From positions 496,001 through 560,000 of the forward strand of contig JAPFFF010000012.1 in NCBI GenBank assembly GCA_039105265.1: a stretch of 64,000 nucleotides of DNA. The letters are read 5' to 3'. Below the pieces are notes generated by a model. It worked only from the letters and a program-made list of their open reading frames with translations. It was not told the origin of the DNA and ran no database searches. The translations under genes were made by a program, and so were the position numbers. Of this stretch, positions 32,601-43,417 are shown piece after piece. Every line of letters starts with the position of its first letter. The first letter of the stretch is position 1. The stretch is from Tritrichomonas musculus. Lineage: Eukaryota; Parabasalia; Tritrichomonadida; Tritrichomonadidae.

Positions 32601-34390
32601 ACACTGTTATGGTGAAGTGACCATCACAGTATTCAAAAAATAAAACTTTTTGATAAATGTAATAAGAACTTTTTAATAAATGTAATAAGAACTTTTTAAT
32701 AAAAGTAATAAGAACTTTTTGATAAAAGATTTATAATTTTGGCGCCTTTTATATCCAAAATTGGAAAGGATTACTAAATACTCATTATCGATTATCTTAG
32801 ATCTTTAAAAAAAATATCCGAAATACTCAATAGTGATTATCTTAGATCTCTAAAGACGATTTACGAAATACTCAATGGCGATTATCCTAGATAATTAAAT
32901 TCGAATTCCGAAATACTCAGTGGTGATCATCTTAGAACTGCAAAAGCGATTTCCTAGATACTCAATAACTATTGTTTTAAATCTTTAAAAAAGATTTACG
33001 AAATACTCAATCGTGATTATCCTAAATCTTTGAAGACTATTTAGGAAATACTCAATATTGATTATCTCAGATCATTAAAAACGATTTCTGAAATACTCAA
33101 TAGCGATTATCCTAGATCTTTGAAGACGATTTCCAAAATACTCAATTACAATCATCTTAGAACTGTAAAAGCGATTTTCGAAATACTCAATATCGATTAT
33201 CTTAGATCATTAAAAGCGATTCCCGAAATACTCAATAGCGATTATCCTAGATCTTTGAAGATGATTTCCGAAATACACTGTAGCGATCATCTTCTAACTG
33301 CAAAAGCGATTTCTAAAATACTCAATAGCAATCATCTTAGATCTTTAAAAGCAATTTCTGAAATACTCAAAGGCGTTTATCTTTAAATGGTTAATTTTTA
33401 CTATATCAATGAGATTAAAAGACCAAACATAATTTAAATGAATAAATTATTTATTAGATATTATTTTTATAAACATATGATGTTTTAATAGATTAAAAAT
33501 AAAAATATTCAATTTTTTAATATTTTACTTAAATTGTGAGAGATCTAACAATTTTTGATAATGTTATCAAAATAGGGCTCTATAAATATTATAAGATATC
33601 TTACAATATTGCAAGATATTTTAAAAAATATTTGTCAAATCTTAAAAATTAAATAAATGCGAATAATTTATTATATTTTTTAATATACAGTAACTTATTT
33701 TCAGAATTATTTAAATGAAATATTTTAAAACATCAATTAATTATTCCATTTATCTTGTTTTGTACAAAATTAAATCCTTTTACTAAAATTTATTGGACTA
33801 TATCTTAATAATTTAATATATTAAAAAAATAATTCATTTTAAAAGGACATGGGAACCGCTTAAAAAATTAATATTTTGCTTTAAAGAGCTTAATTTTTAG
33901 TAGAAGTAACTTTTATCCTGCTTTTTTGGAAATACATTACATATTAAAATTTAATCTAGTTTTAATCTGATCATAATGGCGCTTGTTGAAGATAATTTTT
34001 ATTTTTTGCAGAATTAATTTGTAAATAATAAATCTTTTTGCTGAATTCGATATCAATTATTTCCAATTTTGGAAATGGAAATCAGCAAAGATAAATCGTA
34101 CTAATTGGAAATCGTACTAATAACTTCAAAGATACCATAATAATCTTGCCGCTGTGTTCAATAATAGTTTCATTACGATTTGATAAAATTTTCGAATAAT
34201 TTTAGATCTAAAATTTACATTTTTCAAAATGTTCTATTACATGTATTAAAAAGTTCTTATTACATTTATCAAAAAGTTCTTATTACATTTATTAAAAAGT
34301 TCTTATTACATTTATCAAAAAGTTCTTATTACATTTATCAAAAAGTTTTATTTTTTGAATACTGTGATGGTCACTTCACCTTAACAGTGT
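32601..34390. mobile_element. TIR element of 1.79 kb with tandem-repeat ends and an internal 45-bp array
   Basis: The left end starts ACACTGTTATGGTGAAGTGA at 32601. The right end, inverted, reads ACACTGTTAAGGTGAAGTGA, and the match continues for more than 60 bp. Just inside, a 23-bp unit (AACTTTTTGATAAATGTAAT and AAG) is tandemly repeated, about three times at the left (32645-32720) and five times, inverted, at the right (34240-34345). I saw no convincing target duplication. The interior holds the 45-bp repeat array (32775-33389) and no transposase. The superfamily is unknown. It lies between the ABC pseudogene and ABC copy 4. Confidence 0.8.
32775..33389 (+). repeat. 45-bp tandem array (13.7 units), coding-like, three-unit higher order
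   Basis: Thirteen consecutive 45-bp units plus a partial one, with no length change in any unit: unit starts fall at 32775 + 45n up to 33360. Translated in one frame each unit gives about 15 residues like KAISEILNSDYLRSL. The frame has stops only at 3 points in the older 5' half, and is open from about 33042 to 33386. Units 6-8 and 9-11 form a repeated 135-bp trio (ending types TCATTAAAA, TCTTTGAAG, AACTGYAAAAG). I do not recognise the peptide repeat. It may be a decayed repeat-protein gene captured by the element. Confidence 0.8.
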
Positions 34391-34564
34391 TATATCTATT
34401 CTACCCCTTTTTTAAAATTTATTAAAAAAATATTAATTAAAAGGAAACCTTATATTTCTGTTTCCATCACTTTTATTTTGAAAGATAAGATTGAAATAAT
34501 TCAATTTTTGGATAATAACTTAAGATTTCAAAGAAAATTAGTGAAGTGAAGTGAAGTGAATTTC
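34391..34564. other. Short spacer before ABC gene 4
   Basis: Contains a small AGTGA microsatellite (about 34541-34560) directly before the conserved upstream motif. Confidence 0.5.
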
Positions 34565-34576
34565 AATGTCCGATCA
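34565..34576 (+). promoter_or_regulatory. Conserved upstream motif AATGTCCGATCA of ABC gene 4
   Basis: One mismatch from the 12-mer before genes 1 and 2, about 62-73 nt before the ATG at 34638. The flanking TTTC before it is also shared with gene 2. Role inferred. Confidence 0.5.
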
Positions 34577-34637
34577 AATCAATTTTGAAATAAATTATTA
34601 AATAAAAAAAAAAAAAATTAAAAAAATAAAATAAAAA

Positions 34638-36416
34638 ATGGGATTCGATCCTGAGGACACAAATTACAATATTACGGGAAATGAATTGGGCCGATGTTAT
34701 AAGTTATTGTCGAAAAGATGGGCTTTTGGAATTGGTGCATTTTTCACATTATGTTCTGGTGCTGCTCCAATGTTAATGAACATTATTATGGCTGACATGA
34801 TGAACTTAATGACAGCTGCACCTGATGATAATTTTGTAAAAGATGTTGGAAAACTATGTTTGAAATTATTATATGTTGTTATTGGTATGACAGCCACAAC
34901 TGTTCTTGCATTAGGATTCAGAATGTATCTTAATCCATGTTATTTAATTGATCTCAGAGGAGCCATGTACGATAGTTTAATGGAGCAAGAAATTGCATTT
35001 TATGATGAAACGCCCGCAGGTATTTTAATTGGACGATTAGCTGAAGACGTGACACTGATTAGATTTGTTTATATTGAAAAACTCTTGATGGTTATTCAGG
35101 AAATGGCACAAGCTGTTGTTGGTCTTATCCTTGCCTTTGTCTATGTATGGCGTGTTACACTCGCAGTTTTTGTTGGTCTCCCAATTTCAGCAATTGTTTA
35201 CATAATTGGAAACATTTTTATATCAAAATGTTGGAAGCAATATAACAAATGTGTTACGGAATGCATTGATAAAGCTGAAGAAGCAATTAACCAAGTCCGA
35301 ACTGTTAAAGCCTTTGACTGTGAACTTAAAGAAGCAGCTCTCTATTCTAAAAGTATTGCTGGAATTGAAGATGTTGCTAAGAAATGGTCAATTGCTGCCG
35401 GTGTCAAAGATGGCTTAATCACAGCACTTACTTGGGGAATGATTGCAGGTCTCATGTATTACACTTACTGGCTCATTGTAAGGAAACCTTACTTAGACGT
35501 TCAATCAGGTGATATGATGATTTTGATGATGTCAATGATGATGGGAACAATGGGTATCACACAAGCTCTCGCTGCTGTTGATGACTTCAAGAAAACAAAG
35601 ATTTCTGCTGCTAAAGTTCTTAATATTGTTGAAAAGAAGCCTGAAACGGATCGTCATAAAGGTTCAAATACATTAAATGGAAAAGATCATGTTGTTGGAA
35701 AAGTAGAGTTCCGTGATGTTGCTTTCAGATATAAGACAAGAGAAAAGTATGCAGTTAAGAATCTCTCGTTCGTCATTAATCCAGGAGAGACCGTCGCACT
35801 CGTTGGTGAATCTGGATGTGGAAAGTCAACAACTTTACAATTGTTACAACGTTTCTATGAAATCGAGAAAGGAAAAATTCTTGTTGATGATGTTGATATT
35901 CGTACTTTGTCACAAATTTTCTTAAGATCACAAATCGCAATTGTTCCTCAAGGTCCAGTTTTGTTCTCAATGTCAATCAAAGACAACATTCGTTATGCTA
36001 AACCAAATGCGAATGAACAAGATGTTGCGAATGCGGCGAGAACAGGAAATGCGCATGACTTCATTATGGAACTTCCTCAGAATTATGATACGGTCGTTCA
36101 GCAAACTTCTCTTTCTGGAGGTCAGAAACAGAGAATTTGCATATCAAGAGCAATTTTGATGAATTCTCCAATCTTACTCTTGGATGAAGCGACAGCTGCA
36201 CTTGACACAGAAAGTGAACAACTCGTTCAGCAATCTCTTGAAACTGTTCGTCATGGAAAAACGGCGATTGTAGTTGCACATCGTCTTGCGACAGTTATGA
36301 ACGCAGATCGAATCCTTGTCTTCAAAGATGGCAAGATCCATGAATCAGGCACCCACAATGAACTTCTCAAGAAGGAAGGTCTCTATGCTGATCTTGTCAA
36401 ATTCCAACTTGAATAA
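34638..36416 (+). CDS. ABC half-transporter, ABCB/P-glycoprotein type (copy 4)
   Basis: 592 residues with the same domain order and intact motifs (GESGCGKST, VPQGPVLF, LSGGQ, ILLLDEAT, VAHRL). The N-terminus MGFDPEDTNYNITGNELG differs most from the others. The membrane half is close to copy 2, except for segments such as EMAQAVVG and IAAGVKDGLITALTWG. The NBD is nearly identical to all copies. The last 20 codons resemble copy 3, not copy 2, and its 3' flank (an AACCTTTTC or similar T-rich tail) also resembles that of copy 3, hinting at mosaic ancestry. Stop is TAAA. Likely functional. Confidence 0.93.
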   Translation: MGFDPEDTNYNITGNELGRCYKLLSKRWAFGIGAFFTLCSGAAPMLMNIIMADMMNLMTAAPDDNFVKDVGKLCLKLLYVVIGMTATTVLALGFRMYLNPCYLIDLRGAMYDSLMEQEIAFYDETPAGILIGRLAEDVTLIRFVYIEKLLMVIQEMAQAVVGLILAFVYVWRVTLAVFVGLPISAIVYIIGNIFISKCWKQYNKCVTECIDKAEEAINQVRTVKAFDCELKEAALYSKSIAGIEDVAKKWSIAAGVKDGLITALTWGMIAGLMYYTYWLIVRKPYLDVQSGDMMILMMSMMMGTMGITQALAAVDDFKKTKISAAKVLNIVEKKPETDRHKGSNTLNGKDHVVGKVEFRDVAFRYKTREKYAVKNLSFVINPGETVALVGESGCGKSTTLQLLQRFYEIEKGKILVDDVDIRTLSQIFLRSQIAIVPQGPVLFSMSIKDNIRYAKPNANEQDVANAARTGNAHDFIMELPQNYDTVVQQTSLSGGQKQRICISRAILMNSPILLLDEATAALDTESEQLVQQSLETVRHGKTAIVVAHRLATVMNADRILVFKDGKIHESGTHNELLKKEGLYADLVKFQLE

Positions 36417-37081
36417 ATATAAAAAACCTTTTCTTTTTGTTTTCCTGATCTTTGAGAATTAAAAAAAAAAAAAAAAAAAATGAGAAAAAAAAACATTCAA
36501 GCAGTAATATTAAGAAATATCAATTTTCTTCATAATATTTCTATTTCAAAAAAAAGTTGTGAATCTAATAATGAAGAAGAAATCAATTTATCAAATTGTA
36601 AAGAAGAAAGAAACAAGTCAATTGAAGATAGATAAGGAAGTATTATATTAGAAATAAAAAAAGTGCCATTTTTTTTGGACGATCAATTTCAACGAAACAC
36701 TTATCGTTGATCGTTGATCGTTGATCGTTGAAATAACGAAGTTAACGTTGACAACGAGCCACCAAAAAAGTGACGCCGTTGATCAATTTTTTCAACATTG
36801 ACCATCCCTGAGCAGCAGAATGGAATACATTGAAATTAAAAAGTTGATGATTTAATTTCATTTAAAATAACATAATCAAAATGTAATTAAAAACATTTAT
36901 TTTTCTATACTGAATACTCACCTTGATAATGCTGCAAAGTAGTTTTTGAAACAAATTGTTAATTAATTAAAAAATGAATAATTAATTTTGAATTGATTTT
37001 CTGAGTCGTGTTAATTAATTAAAAATAATTGCTTGATATAGTTAGATAATAAGAATAACGTCAAAAACCGTTTTTAAGCAT
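36417..37081. other. Spacer with a CGTTGAT short repeat
   Basis: No gene supported. A 7-bp unit CGTTGAT is repeated about four times at 36705-36731. A poly-A run follows ABC gene 4 near 36462-36480. Confidence 0.6.
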
Positions 37082-37983
37082 TCAATTTTTATATAACATT
37101 GAAGAATCAACACTGTGTGATGTTGATATTTGACTCAATAATGGCACTTCATGTTTATGTCTTCTTCGTCTCTGATATTTAAAGATTAAGCATAAAAACA
37201 ATAGAATGAATTGTTGAATTGATGCAGCTAAAGTAGACGCCCATGTTGACCAGTGATCATTTTGGCCGATTGCCATAAAAATGGCAGAAATCGAGCCGCC
37301 CGGCGCCTGAATTGCCAGCAAAAGCAAAGAAAAAGAGCCGTTGTCTCTAATTTTGCATGTTGTGTAAAATTGAGGGAGATACTGAAAAATGACGGTTAAA
37401 ACGGTTATGCTGCCAAAAAGTTTGCCAGTTGTCATCATTATTTTGGATCCTATTCCTTTAGTGAAAACTAGCCAAATATAGAAACTTACAATTATTATTG
37501 ATCCGATGATATTCAAAAAAAGAAAAAACAAATTGAATATCCATTCTTTACGGAAATTGTGAGATGTTCTATTTGCTCTTTTTTCACGATCAAAAAATAA
37601 TGTTGTTAATATAATAATAATATAATAATTGGAAGATAAAAAATCCATAAGGCAAAAGCATTAATAAATGTCATCAGGCGTGGTAAAGATTGAAAAAAAT
37701 TAACTTGTATTGCGGCAATGAAATCCGATGACCTTAAACATATTATATTAAAAACTAATACAAATTGTGTGAAATTTGAAACAAAAATAGTCATTGGGTT
37801 AATTCCATAACTTGTTCTATTCCTAACAATACAATAAATTTGTGGAATTAAAGAAAAAATGGTACCAAAAAAAATGATTAGACCTATAGCTCTCCATAAT
37901 ATGGATGAACTTTCTTTCATTTGAGAAGTATAGTCAATAAAGCCTGCAAATGAATAATCATAACCACCGTGATCACGATTCAT
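37082..37983 (-). CDS. PQ-loop family membrane protein, with a frameshift as read
   Basis: Two overlapping minus-strand frames together give a seven-helix PQ-loop protein of about 300 residues (cystinosin/SLC66-like, usually lysosomal amino-acid transport). The first frame (37983-37606) starts MNRDHGGYDYSF and contains FSLIPQIYCIVRNRTSYGIN, the first PQ loop. The second frame (to 37082) contains IFQYLPQFYTTCKIRDNGSFS, the second PQ loop, followed by the helix IQAPGGSISAIFMAIG. The frames cross in the overlap 37606-37648, a TATTATTATATTATT-like run, and differ by one base. A slipped repeat or a sequencing error is most likely; a recent pseudogene is possible. I saw no trichomonad intron signals. 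The stop is TGA, unlike most genes here. Confidence 0.75.
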
Positions 37984-38962
37984 TTCAATTTTTTATATTT
38001 TTTTTGTTAAATCTTTTTTTTTTAATGAAATCATTTTATATTGAATATTGAATTAATTTTGATGGTAATAAATAAACTTTTCAATTCAACCTATCGATTC
38101 TATGAATTTATTTCAATTTTTTCAAAAAAATCAAAAATTGATTGTTCCGTTTAAAAATGAAAAAAAGAAAATATCTTTATCAAAAATATTTTTTTGTCAA
38201 ATATATACATTTTTTAAAAATAAATCATAATAATTTAACATATTTATAATATATCATTTAATAAAAATAAATTTTATTTTGTGATAAATGAATTGAAAGA
38301 TATTTTATTCAGTTAACGAAATTCAATACTGGTTTTACGATGCAAAATTATTAAATTACATATGCTAACTTTATATAAACGAATTTTACATCATTAAATT
38401 AATGCATATAAAAGCTGAATAATTCATGTTTTATATATATTAGACAAAATTATAGCTATTTTCAAATAGACTGTATCTCTATTGATCTAAAACCAAGCAA
38501 AAAAAAAATAAAGCTTCATTGGTTCAACATTTCATAAAGAATCACTTTAAAAATCAAATATTTCTCAACATATATATATTTGATATGGAATATATTAATA
38601 AAATATATATTTTATAAAATCATTTTCTCTAAATTTGTCTAAGAATAAATCAAAAAAATCAAGAATTGATAACTACAAATGATATGATCCTTTAATATCA
38701 TTATCAGTTAATAAAATTCACTTGATTTCAATTAGTTTTTAGAGAAAAATGTATGAGTTCTCCCAAATGATCAAATCATGCCAAAAATATAAATATTTAT
38801 TAATTTTGTTTTTATTAATTAAATGTTATTTTTAATTATTTTAAAAATTCGTGATCTTATTCAATATAGACAAAGATAAATGAATAATTTGTTAAAATTT
38901 AATAGGATTTTTTGAGTTTTCAATTGGTTGACCACCTCTATTGTTGGGCAGAAATTTTTTCG
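37984..38962. other. Divergent intergenic region between PQ-loop and ankyrin genes
   Basis: A+T-rich. No gene or clear repeat recognised; presumably contains both promoters. Confidence 0.55.
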
Positions 38963-41900
38963 ATGATATTTTATGATCTTTGTGGTCATATTTCTTTTAT
39001 TGTTGAATCACAACCAAAGAAATTCCTTTTTTCGCAGGATGCGATCAACAAGAAAGCAAATTCTGTAAATTTATTAGATCAATCCTTTAGTTTTAATTTT
39101 CTTGATCATATGCCTAAAAATTTCAATATTACTACCAATAACAGATCTTTTCTTTTTAATGCAGACATTTTATCTGATACTAGTCCCATTATAGCAGATT
39201 TCATACAAAAAAATCAATCCAAATTACAATATCATCTAGATATTGATGATGAAAGAAATATATTTAACAAACTCGAACTATTATACCAAGGAAAATCCGT
39301 TATATTTGAGAAAGAAGATTATCCAACTTTATCACAAATAATCAATTCTTTAAAAATTACAGCAATTCCGATTGACCAGCTATTAAACATTGATGATTTT
39401 TATATTTTACATGATAATAACCAAATATCAAAGCAAACTGGTGCCTGCTTTAAAATATCAAAAGATGGATTTAATCATTATCTTATTACAACCGCTCCTC
39501 GAACTTTTACAATAACCACAAATAAAAGGGATTATAATTGCAACATATTTGGCATATTAACATCTAAGATCATACGTGATTTCATCTCAAAAAATCCAAA
39601 TTCAAATCATTTTTATTTTGACTTTTTGGATGAAAACGATGAATTTTTGTTAATAACCGAACTTTTCAATTTTGAAGTAGTGGAAATCACATTCGAAAAC
39701 ATTGAAATAATCAACAAAATAGTGAATGATTTGCAAATTGAATGTATTATAAATGAAATACAAAAAATTGGCAATGAAATGGAAAAATTTAATGAAACAC
39801 TTGATGATCAACAAGAATTTGTTGATTCAATTGAAGAATTATTTGACTGGTTATATCACATCGACCAATTAACTGTTGAAAAAGTTGTATTTTTAATTGA
39901 ACAATCAATATGGATTCAAACTGAAGAAAACGTTAAAGAATTATCTTCTTTTATCATTTTGGTTATAAATTCTGATTTTAAATTGCATAAATATTTGTTG
40001 GAATTGATTATTGAACTTAACAAAAAAGCCGATAACAATTCAAATAAGTTGAATATTCTAATTCATTCAATTGTTGATAATTTGATGCTTTCATTTGCAT
40101 CAACAAAATGCAATTGCTCTTTTGTTTATCTTTTGCAAAAAAGTGGGATAATTGAAATGGAAGAAATAAAGAAAAAAATCGTATTTTATTCAAATAATAA
40201 TGTTGATAAGTTTATATTAAGAAACATAGAATTATGGTTTTTACCTGAAATCAATGAAATATCTCAAAACTTTATTTTTTTTCGAAGGTTCAAAGAATTA
40301 AGTTTAGATGAATTGAATTTTGTCTCATATTTCAATAAAAATATAGATAGTTATATACAAATGAGAGACAAAGGAGAACCAGATGATGAAATAACGAAAG
40401 CAATTCGTTGTGATGCCATTGATTGTTTAAGAAGTTTGATTTCCTCAAAAATTGATGATGTTAATAATTTTTTCATTCCATTCAACATATTTGAAAATTA
40501 TGTTGATTTTGATCAAAATAAAATAAGCTATATTGATTACGCTGCAGCATATGGATCAATAAAATGTTTTAAATATTTACTATTAAATCATAATATGATT
40601 GGTGAAGCAACTTTAAGTTATGCAGTTTATGGAGGAAATATTGAAATCATTAGAATTGTTGATCAGCGATTTTCATCTAATAAAGTTCATTATGGTTATT
40701 TCATTAGTTATGATTACATTTATTTATCAATTATAAAGCATAGAAATGATGTATTTAATTGGATTTTTGAACAAAAATACTTATCTAATTCCTTTCCTGA
40801 TGAATATAATAATTCATTAGTTTATCTTTCCGTTTTGACTGGAAATGCTCATGCATTAATTCAGTTGGTTGATAATGGATTCGATTTTTCACGTAATCCA
40901 AATTGTTGTTATATTTTCTGTCAAGCAGCGTCACGAAGAGGATTTTATCGAATGAATAAATTACTTCTTCTTTTGATGAATGTTAATTTAAGAATTTCTA
41001 AAAGAGATGAAATGAAATATTATGATGAATTTTTTTCTTATAATACAAATGCTCCATTTAAAATTCAACCAAAAGAAAAAGAAGAAGATTCTTTTATTAA
41101 TGCATTAAATCAAAATTCATTTTTAAAAATGAATAATGTCATTTCAACTCTCGTGAGATTTGATCTTAACGAAAATCCGATTGATTCAATTGATTCTTTT
41201 TATTTCGAATCTTCTGTTTTATTAGGAAATCTTTCAATTTTTAAATTATATGAAAAATTAATGAATCAAAATGATTTGAAAAATATGTTTATTTTGTCCA
41301 TTGAAAATAATCATACTTCAATCATCAGTTATTTTTTGAATACAATTTTCAAAGATGATGTTCAATTCAATATATATGACATTAAAAAAATTGTTTTGTC
41401 ATTAATAAAAAGCAAAAATCTAGAATTATTTAAGCAGATTAAAAATGCATTTGATAAATTAAATCCAAATTGTTTTGAAGAATTTGAATTCTATCATGAA
41501 ATGCTGAATTGTGCTTGTTTAAATAACAATATTGATGCTGCTAAAAAAATTATTGATTACATTTTAGAAAATATTGAATCTGATGAAAATGAAATAAGAA
41601 GCAAATTTACAACATCTTTTATGAAAGCGGTTTTTGGCGGTTTTTCTGATATATGTCAATATTTCTTTGACAAAAGAATTGATTTAGATTTTGAAATAAT
41701 TTTTTCTGACAAAAAATTATTTAATTCAATGAACGCTGAAATGATTATTTTTTTATATGAAAATGTCTTATTTAAATATAAACGTAAACTTTTTATGTGC
41801 GTTATAAATGAAGCAATAAGAAAGAAAAACAAGAAAATGATTGAGTTTTTGTTTAAGAATATTTTACCCTTGGGAAATAATTTGATTGATGCAGTTAATA

Positions 41901-43417
41901 CTCATGACATTGACATTGTTAACATTGTTTTAAAATATAATTCAAAGCCATCTTTTATTAATAATTTTTCTTCAAAAGAAGGGACAGCATTACATATTGC
42001 AGTTTTGTACAATGATATAGACATTGTTAAACGTCTTATTTCATTGCCAGGAATTGATATAAATAAAATATGTTATACTTATAGTACTCCTCTTAAAATT
42101 GCATGTGATAACAATAATTCAGAAATTGTTGATATTTTAATTAAAGAAGAAAATATTGATGTAAACGTTATATCAAATACTGGAGATTCTCTTCTTATGA
42201 ATGCAATAAGAAGAGATGATTCAGTAATTGCTGAAATGTTAATAAAACATCCAAAAACGAATATTAACAATCGAAATAGTAATAATCAAACAGCATTAGT
42301 TTTGGCAGTTATGTTAAAACAATTAAATATAATTGAATTGTTGATAAATGATGAAAAATTTGATCCAGAAGAAAGTCTTCTTGATTATTCATTTTTCATT
42401 TCATCTTTCATTTCTTCACAATATTTAATTGCTTCTAAATTACTTGATGTCAATTATTTTTATTTTGGCGAATACTCGCAGATAGATTGTGATTTTGTTA
42501 ATGACACAGTGCTGGTCAAAGAAACCATATTAAACAACAATGATAAAATTGACTTAATTATAAATCATTCTTCTTTTGATAAAGATAAATCGCATCTGTC
42601 AGAAGCTCTTTTTTGTGCAATACGAAACGAAAACATCATGATTTTCAAAAAATTGATTAAATTTGCTAATTGTAATGATGACGTTTTTAAGTCATTGCCT
42701 ATGATTTTTTCACCACAAATAAAAGATAATGATCAATTAATAATTGATGTCTTTGAAATCAATAAAAAGAATGGCAATTTTATTGATTTTTCAAATTTGT
42801 TGCAAAATAGAAAATCATTTTTCACTTCTTTATTACCTAATACCAAAAATATCAATGAAATTGTTAATTTGCTATTAGAAAATGGTGCTGATCCAAACAT
42901 TCCAGACCAATATGGGGTTTATCCGCTTCAACATGCAATTAACATTAATTCAAAAGATTTTATTTCTACTTTAATTAGCTCAAATAAAATTGATTTTTTA
43001 ACCAATATTCAAATTAGAAATAAAAAGAAAGAATATGTTGAAAATTTAATAGATTTTGATGATCAAAATAACCCAAAAAATGCTCAAACAAATGATTCTA
43101 AATATAAAAAATACATTCATTTGGTTGCAAGAGCTGATGATAGTGAAATATTGAATTTATTTTTGCATAATAAATCAATTGATATAAATGCAACAGATGA
43201 TTTAGGTGAAACTCCATTAATGGAAGCATGTAGATGCCTAAAAATTAACAATATCAAATTATTGTTTAGCGATGATAATTTAGATTATCTTCATTGCAAT
43301 AATAAAGGAGAAGATGCGCTAACAATCATTTCAAAAATGTATGATGTTGATGACATAAAAGAATCTCCAAATGATAAAAATGACTATTGTATGAGAATCA
43401 TATCTTTAATAAAATAA
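38963..43417 (+). CDS. BTB/POZ-like and ankyrin-repeat protein
   Basis: 1484 residues from the first in-frame ATG at 38963; the frame is open from 38912 but without an ATG. Two BTB-like segments lie at the N-terminus: FNITTNNRSFLFNADILSD (about 53-135) and FTITTNKRDYNCNIFGILTS (about 175-260). A long helical region follows, and then ankyrin repeats of the DUF3447/ankyrin type expanded in trichomonads. The clearest are GTALHIAVLYNDIDIVKRLI (about residue 1006), STPLKIACDNNNSEIVDILI, LLLENGADPNIPDQYGVYPL (about 1300) and GETPLMEACRCLKINNIKLL (about 1415). There is no membrane segment. It probably acts as a cytosolic scaffold; BTB domains often recruit cullin ligases, but that is not shown here. 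Convergent with the Ubl/E2 gene. Stop is TAAA. Confidence 0.85.
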   Translation: MIFYDLCGHISFIVESQPKKFLFSQDAINKKANSVNLLDQSFSFNFLDHMPKNFNITTNNRSFLFNADILSDTSPIIADFIQKNQSKLQYHLDIDDERNIFNKLELLYQGKSVIFEKEDYPTLSQIINSLKITAIPIDQLLNIDDFYILHDNNQISKQTGACFKISKDGFNHYLITTAPRTFTITTNKRDYNCNIFGILTSKIIRDFISKNPNSNHFYFDFLDENDEFLLITELFNFEVVEITFENIEIINKIVNDLQIECIINEIQKIGNEMEKFNETLDDQQEFVDSIEELFDWLYHIDQLTVEKVVFLIEQSIWIQTEENVKELSSFIILVINSDFKLHKYLLELIIELNKKADNNSNKLNILIHSIVDNLMLSFASTKCNCSFVYLLQKSGIIEMEEIKKKIVFYSNNNVDKFILRNIELWFLPEINEISQNFIFFRRFKELSLDELNFVSYFNKNIDSYIQMRDKGEPDDEITKAIRCDAIDCLRSLISSKIDDVNNFFIPFNIFENYVDFDQNKISYIDYAAAYGSIKCFKYLLLNHNMIGEATLSYAVYGGNIEIIRIVDQRFSSNKVHYGYFISYDYIYLSIIKHRNDVFNWIFEQKYLSNSFPDEYNNSLVYLSVLTGNAHALIQLVDNGFDFSRNPNCCYIFCQAASRRGFYRMNKLLLLLMNVNLRISKRDEMKYYDEFFSYNTNAPFKIQPKEKEEDSFINALNQNSFLKMNNVISTLVRFDLNENPIDSIDSFYFESSVLLGNLSIFKLYEKLMNQNDLKNMFILSIENNHTSIISYFLNTIFKDDVQFNIYDIKKIVLSLIKSKNLELFKQIKNAFDKLNPNCFEEFEFYHEMLNCACLNNNIDAAKKIIDYILENIESDENEIRSKFTTSFMKAVFGGFSDICQYFFDKRIDLDFEIIFSDKKLFNSMNAEMIIFLYENVLFKYKRKLFMCVINEAIRKKNKKMIEFLFKNILPLGNNLIDAVNTHDIDIVNIVLKYNSKPSFINNFSSKEGTALHIAVLYNDIDIVKRLISLPGIDINKICYTYSTPLKIACDNNNSEIVDILIKEENIDVNVISNTGDSLLMNAIRRDDSVIAEMLIKHPKTNINNRNSNNQTALVLAVMLKQLNIIELLINDEKFDPEESLLDYSFFISSFISSQYLIASKLLDVNYFYFGEYSQIDCDFVNDTVLVKETILNNNDKIDLIINHSSFDKDKSHLSEALFCAIRNENIMIFKKLIKFANCNDDVFKSLPMIFSPQIKDNDQLIIDVFEINKKNGNFIDFSNLLQNRKSFFTSLLPNTKNINEIVNLLLENGADPNIPDQYGVYPLQHAININSKDFISTLISSNKIDFLTNIQIRNKKKEYVENLIDFDDQNNPKNAQTNDSKYKKYIHLVARADDSEILNLFLHNKSIDINATDDLGETPLMEACRCLKINNIKLLFSDDNLDYLHCNNKGEDALTIISKMYDVDDIKESPNDKNDYCMRIISLIK

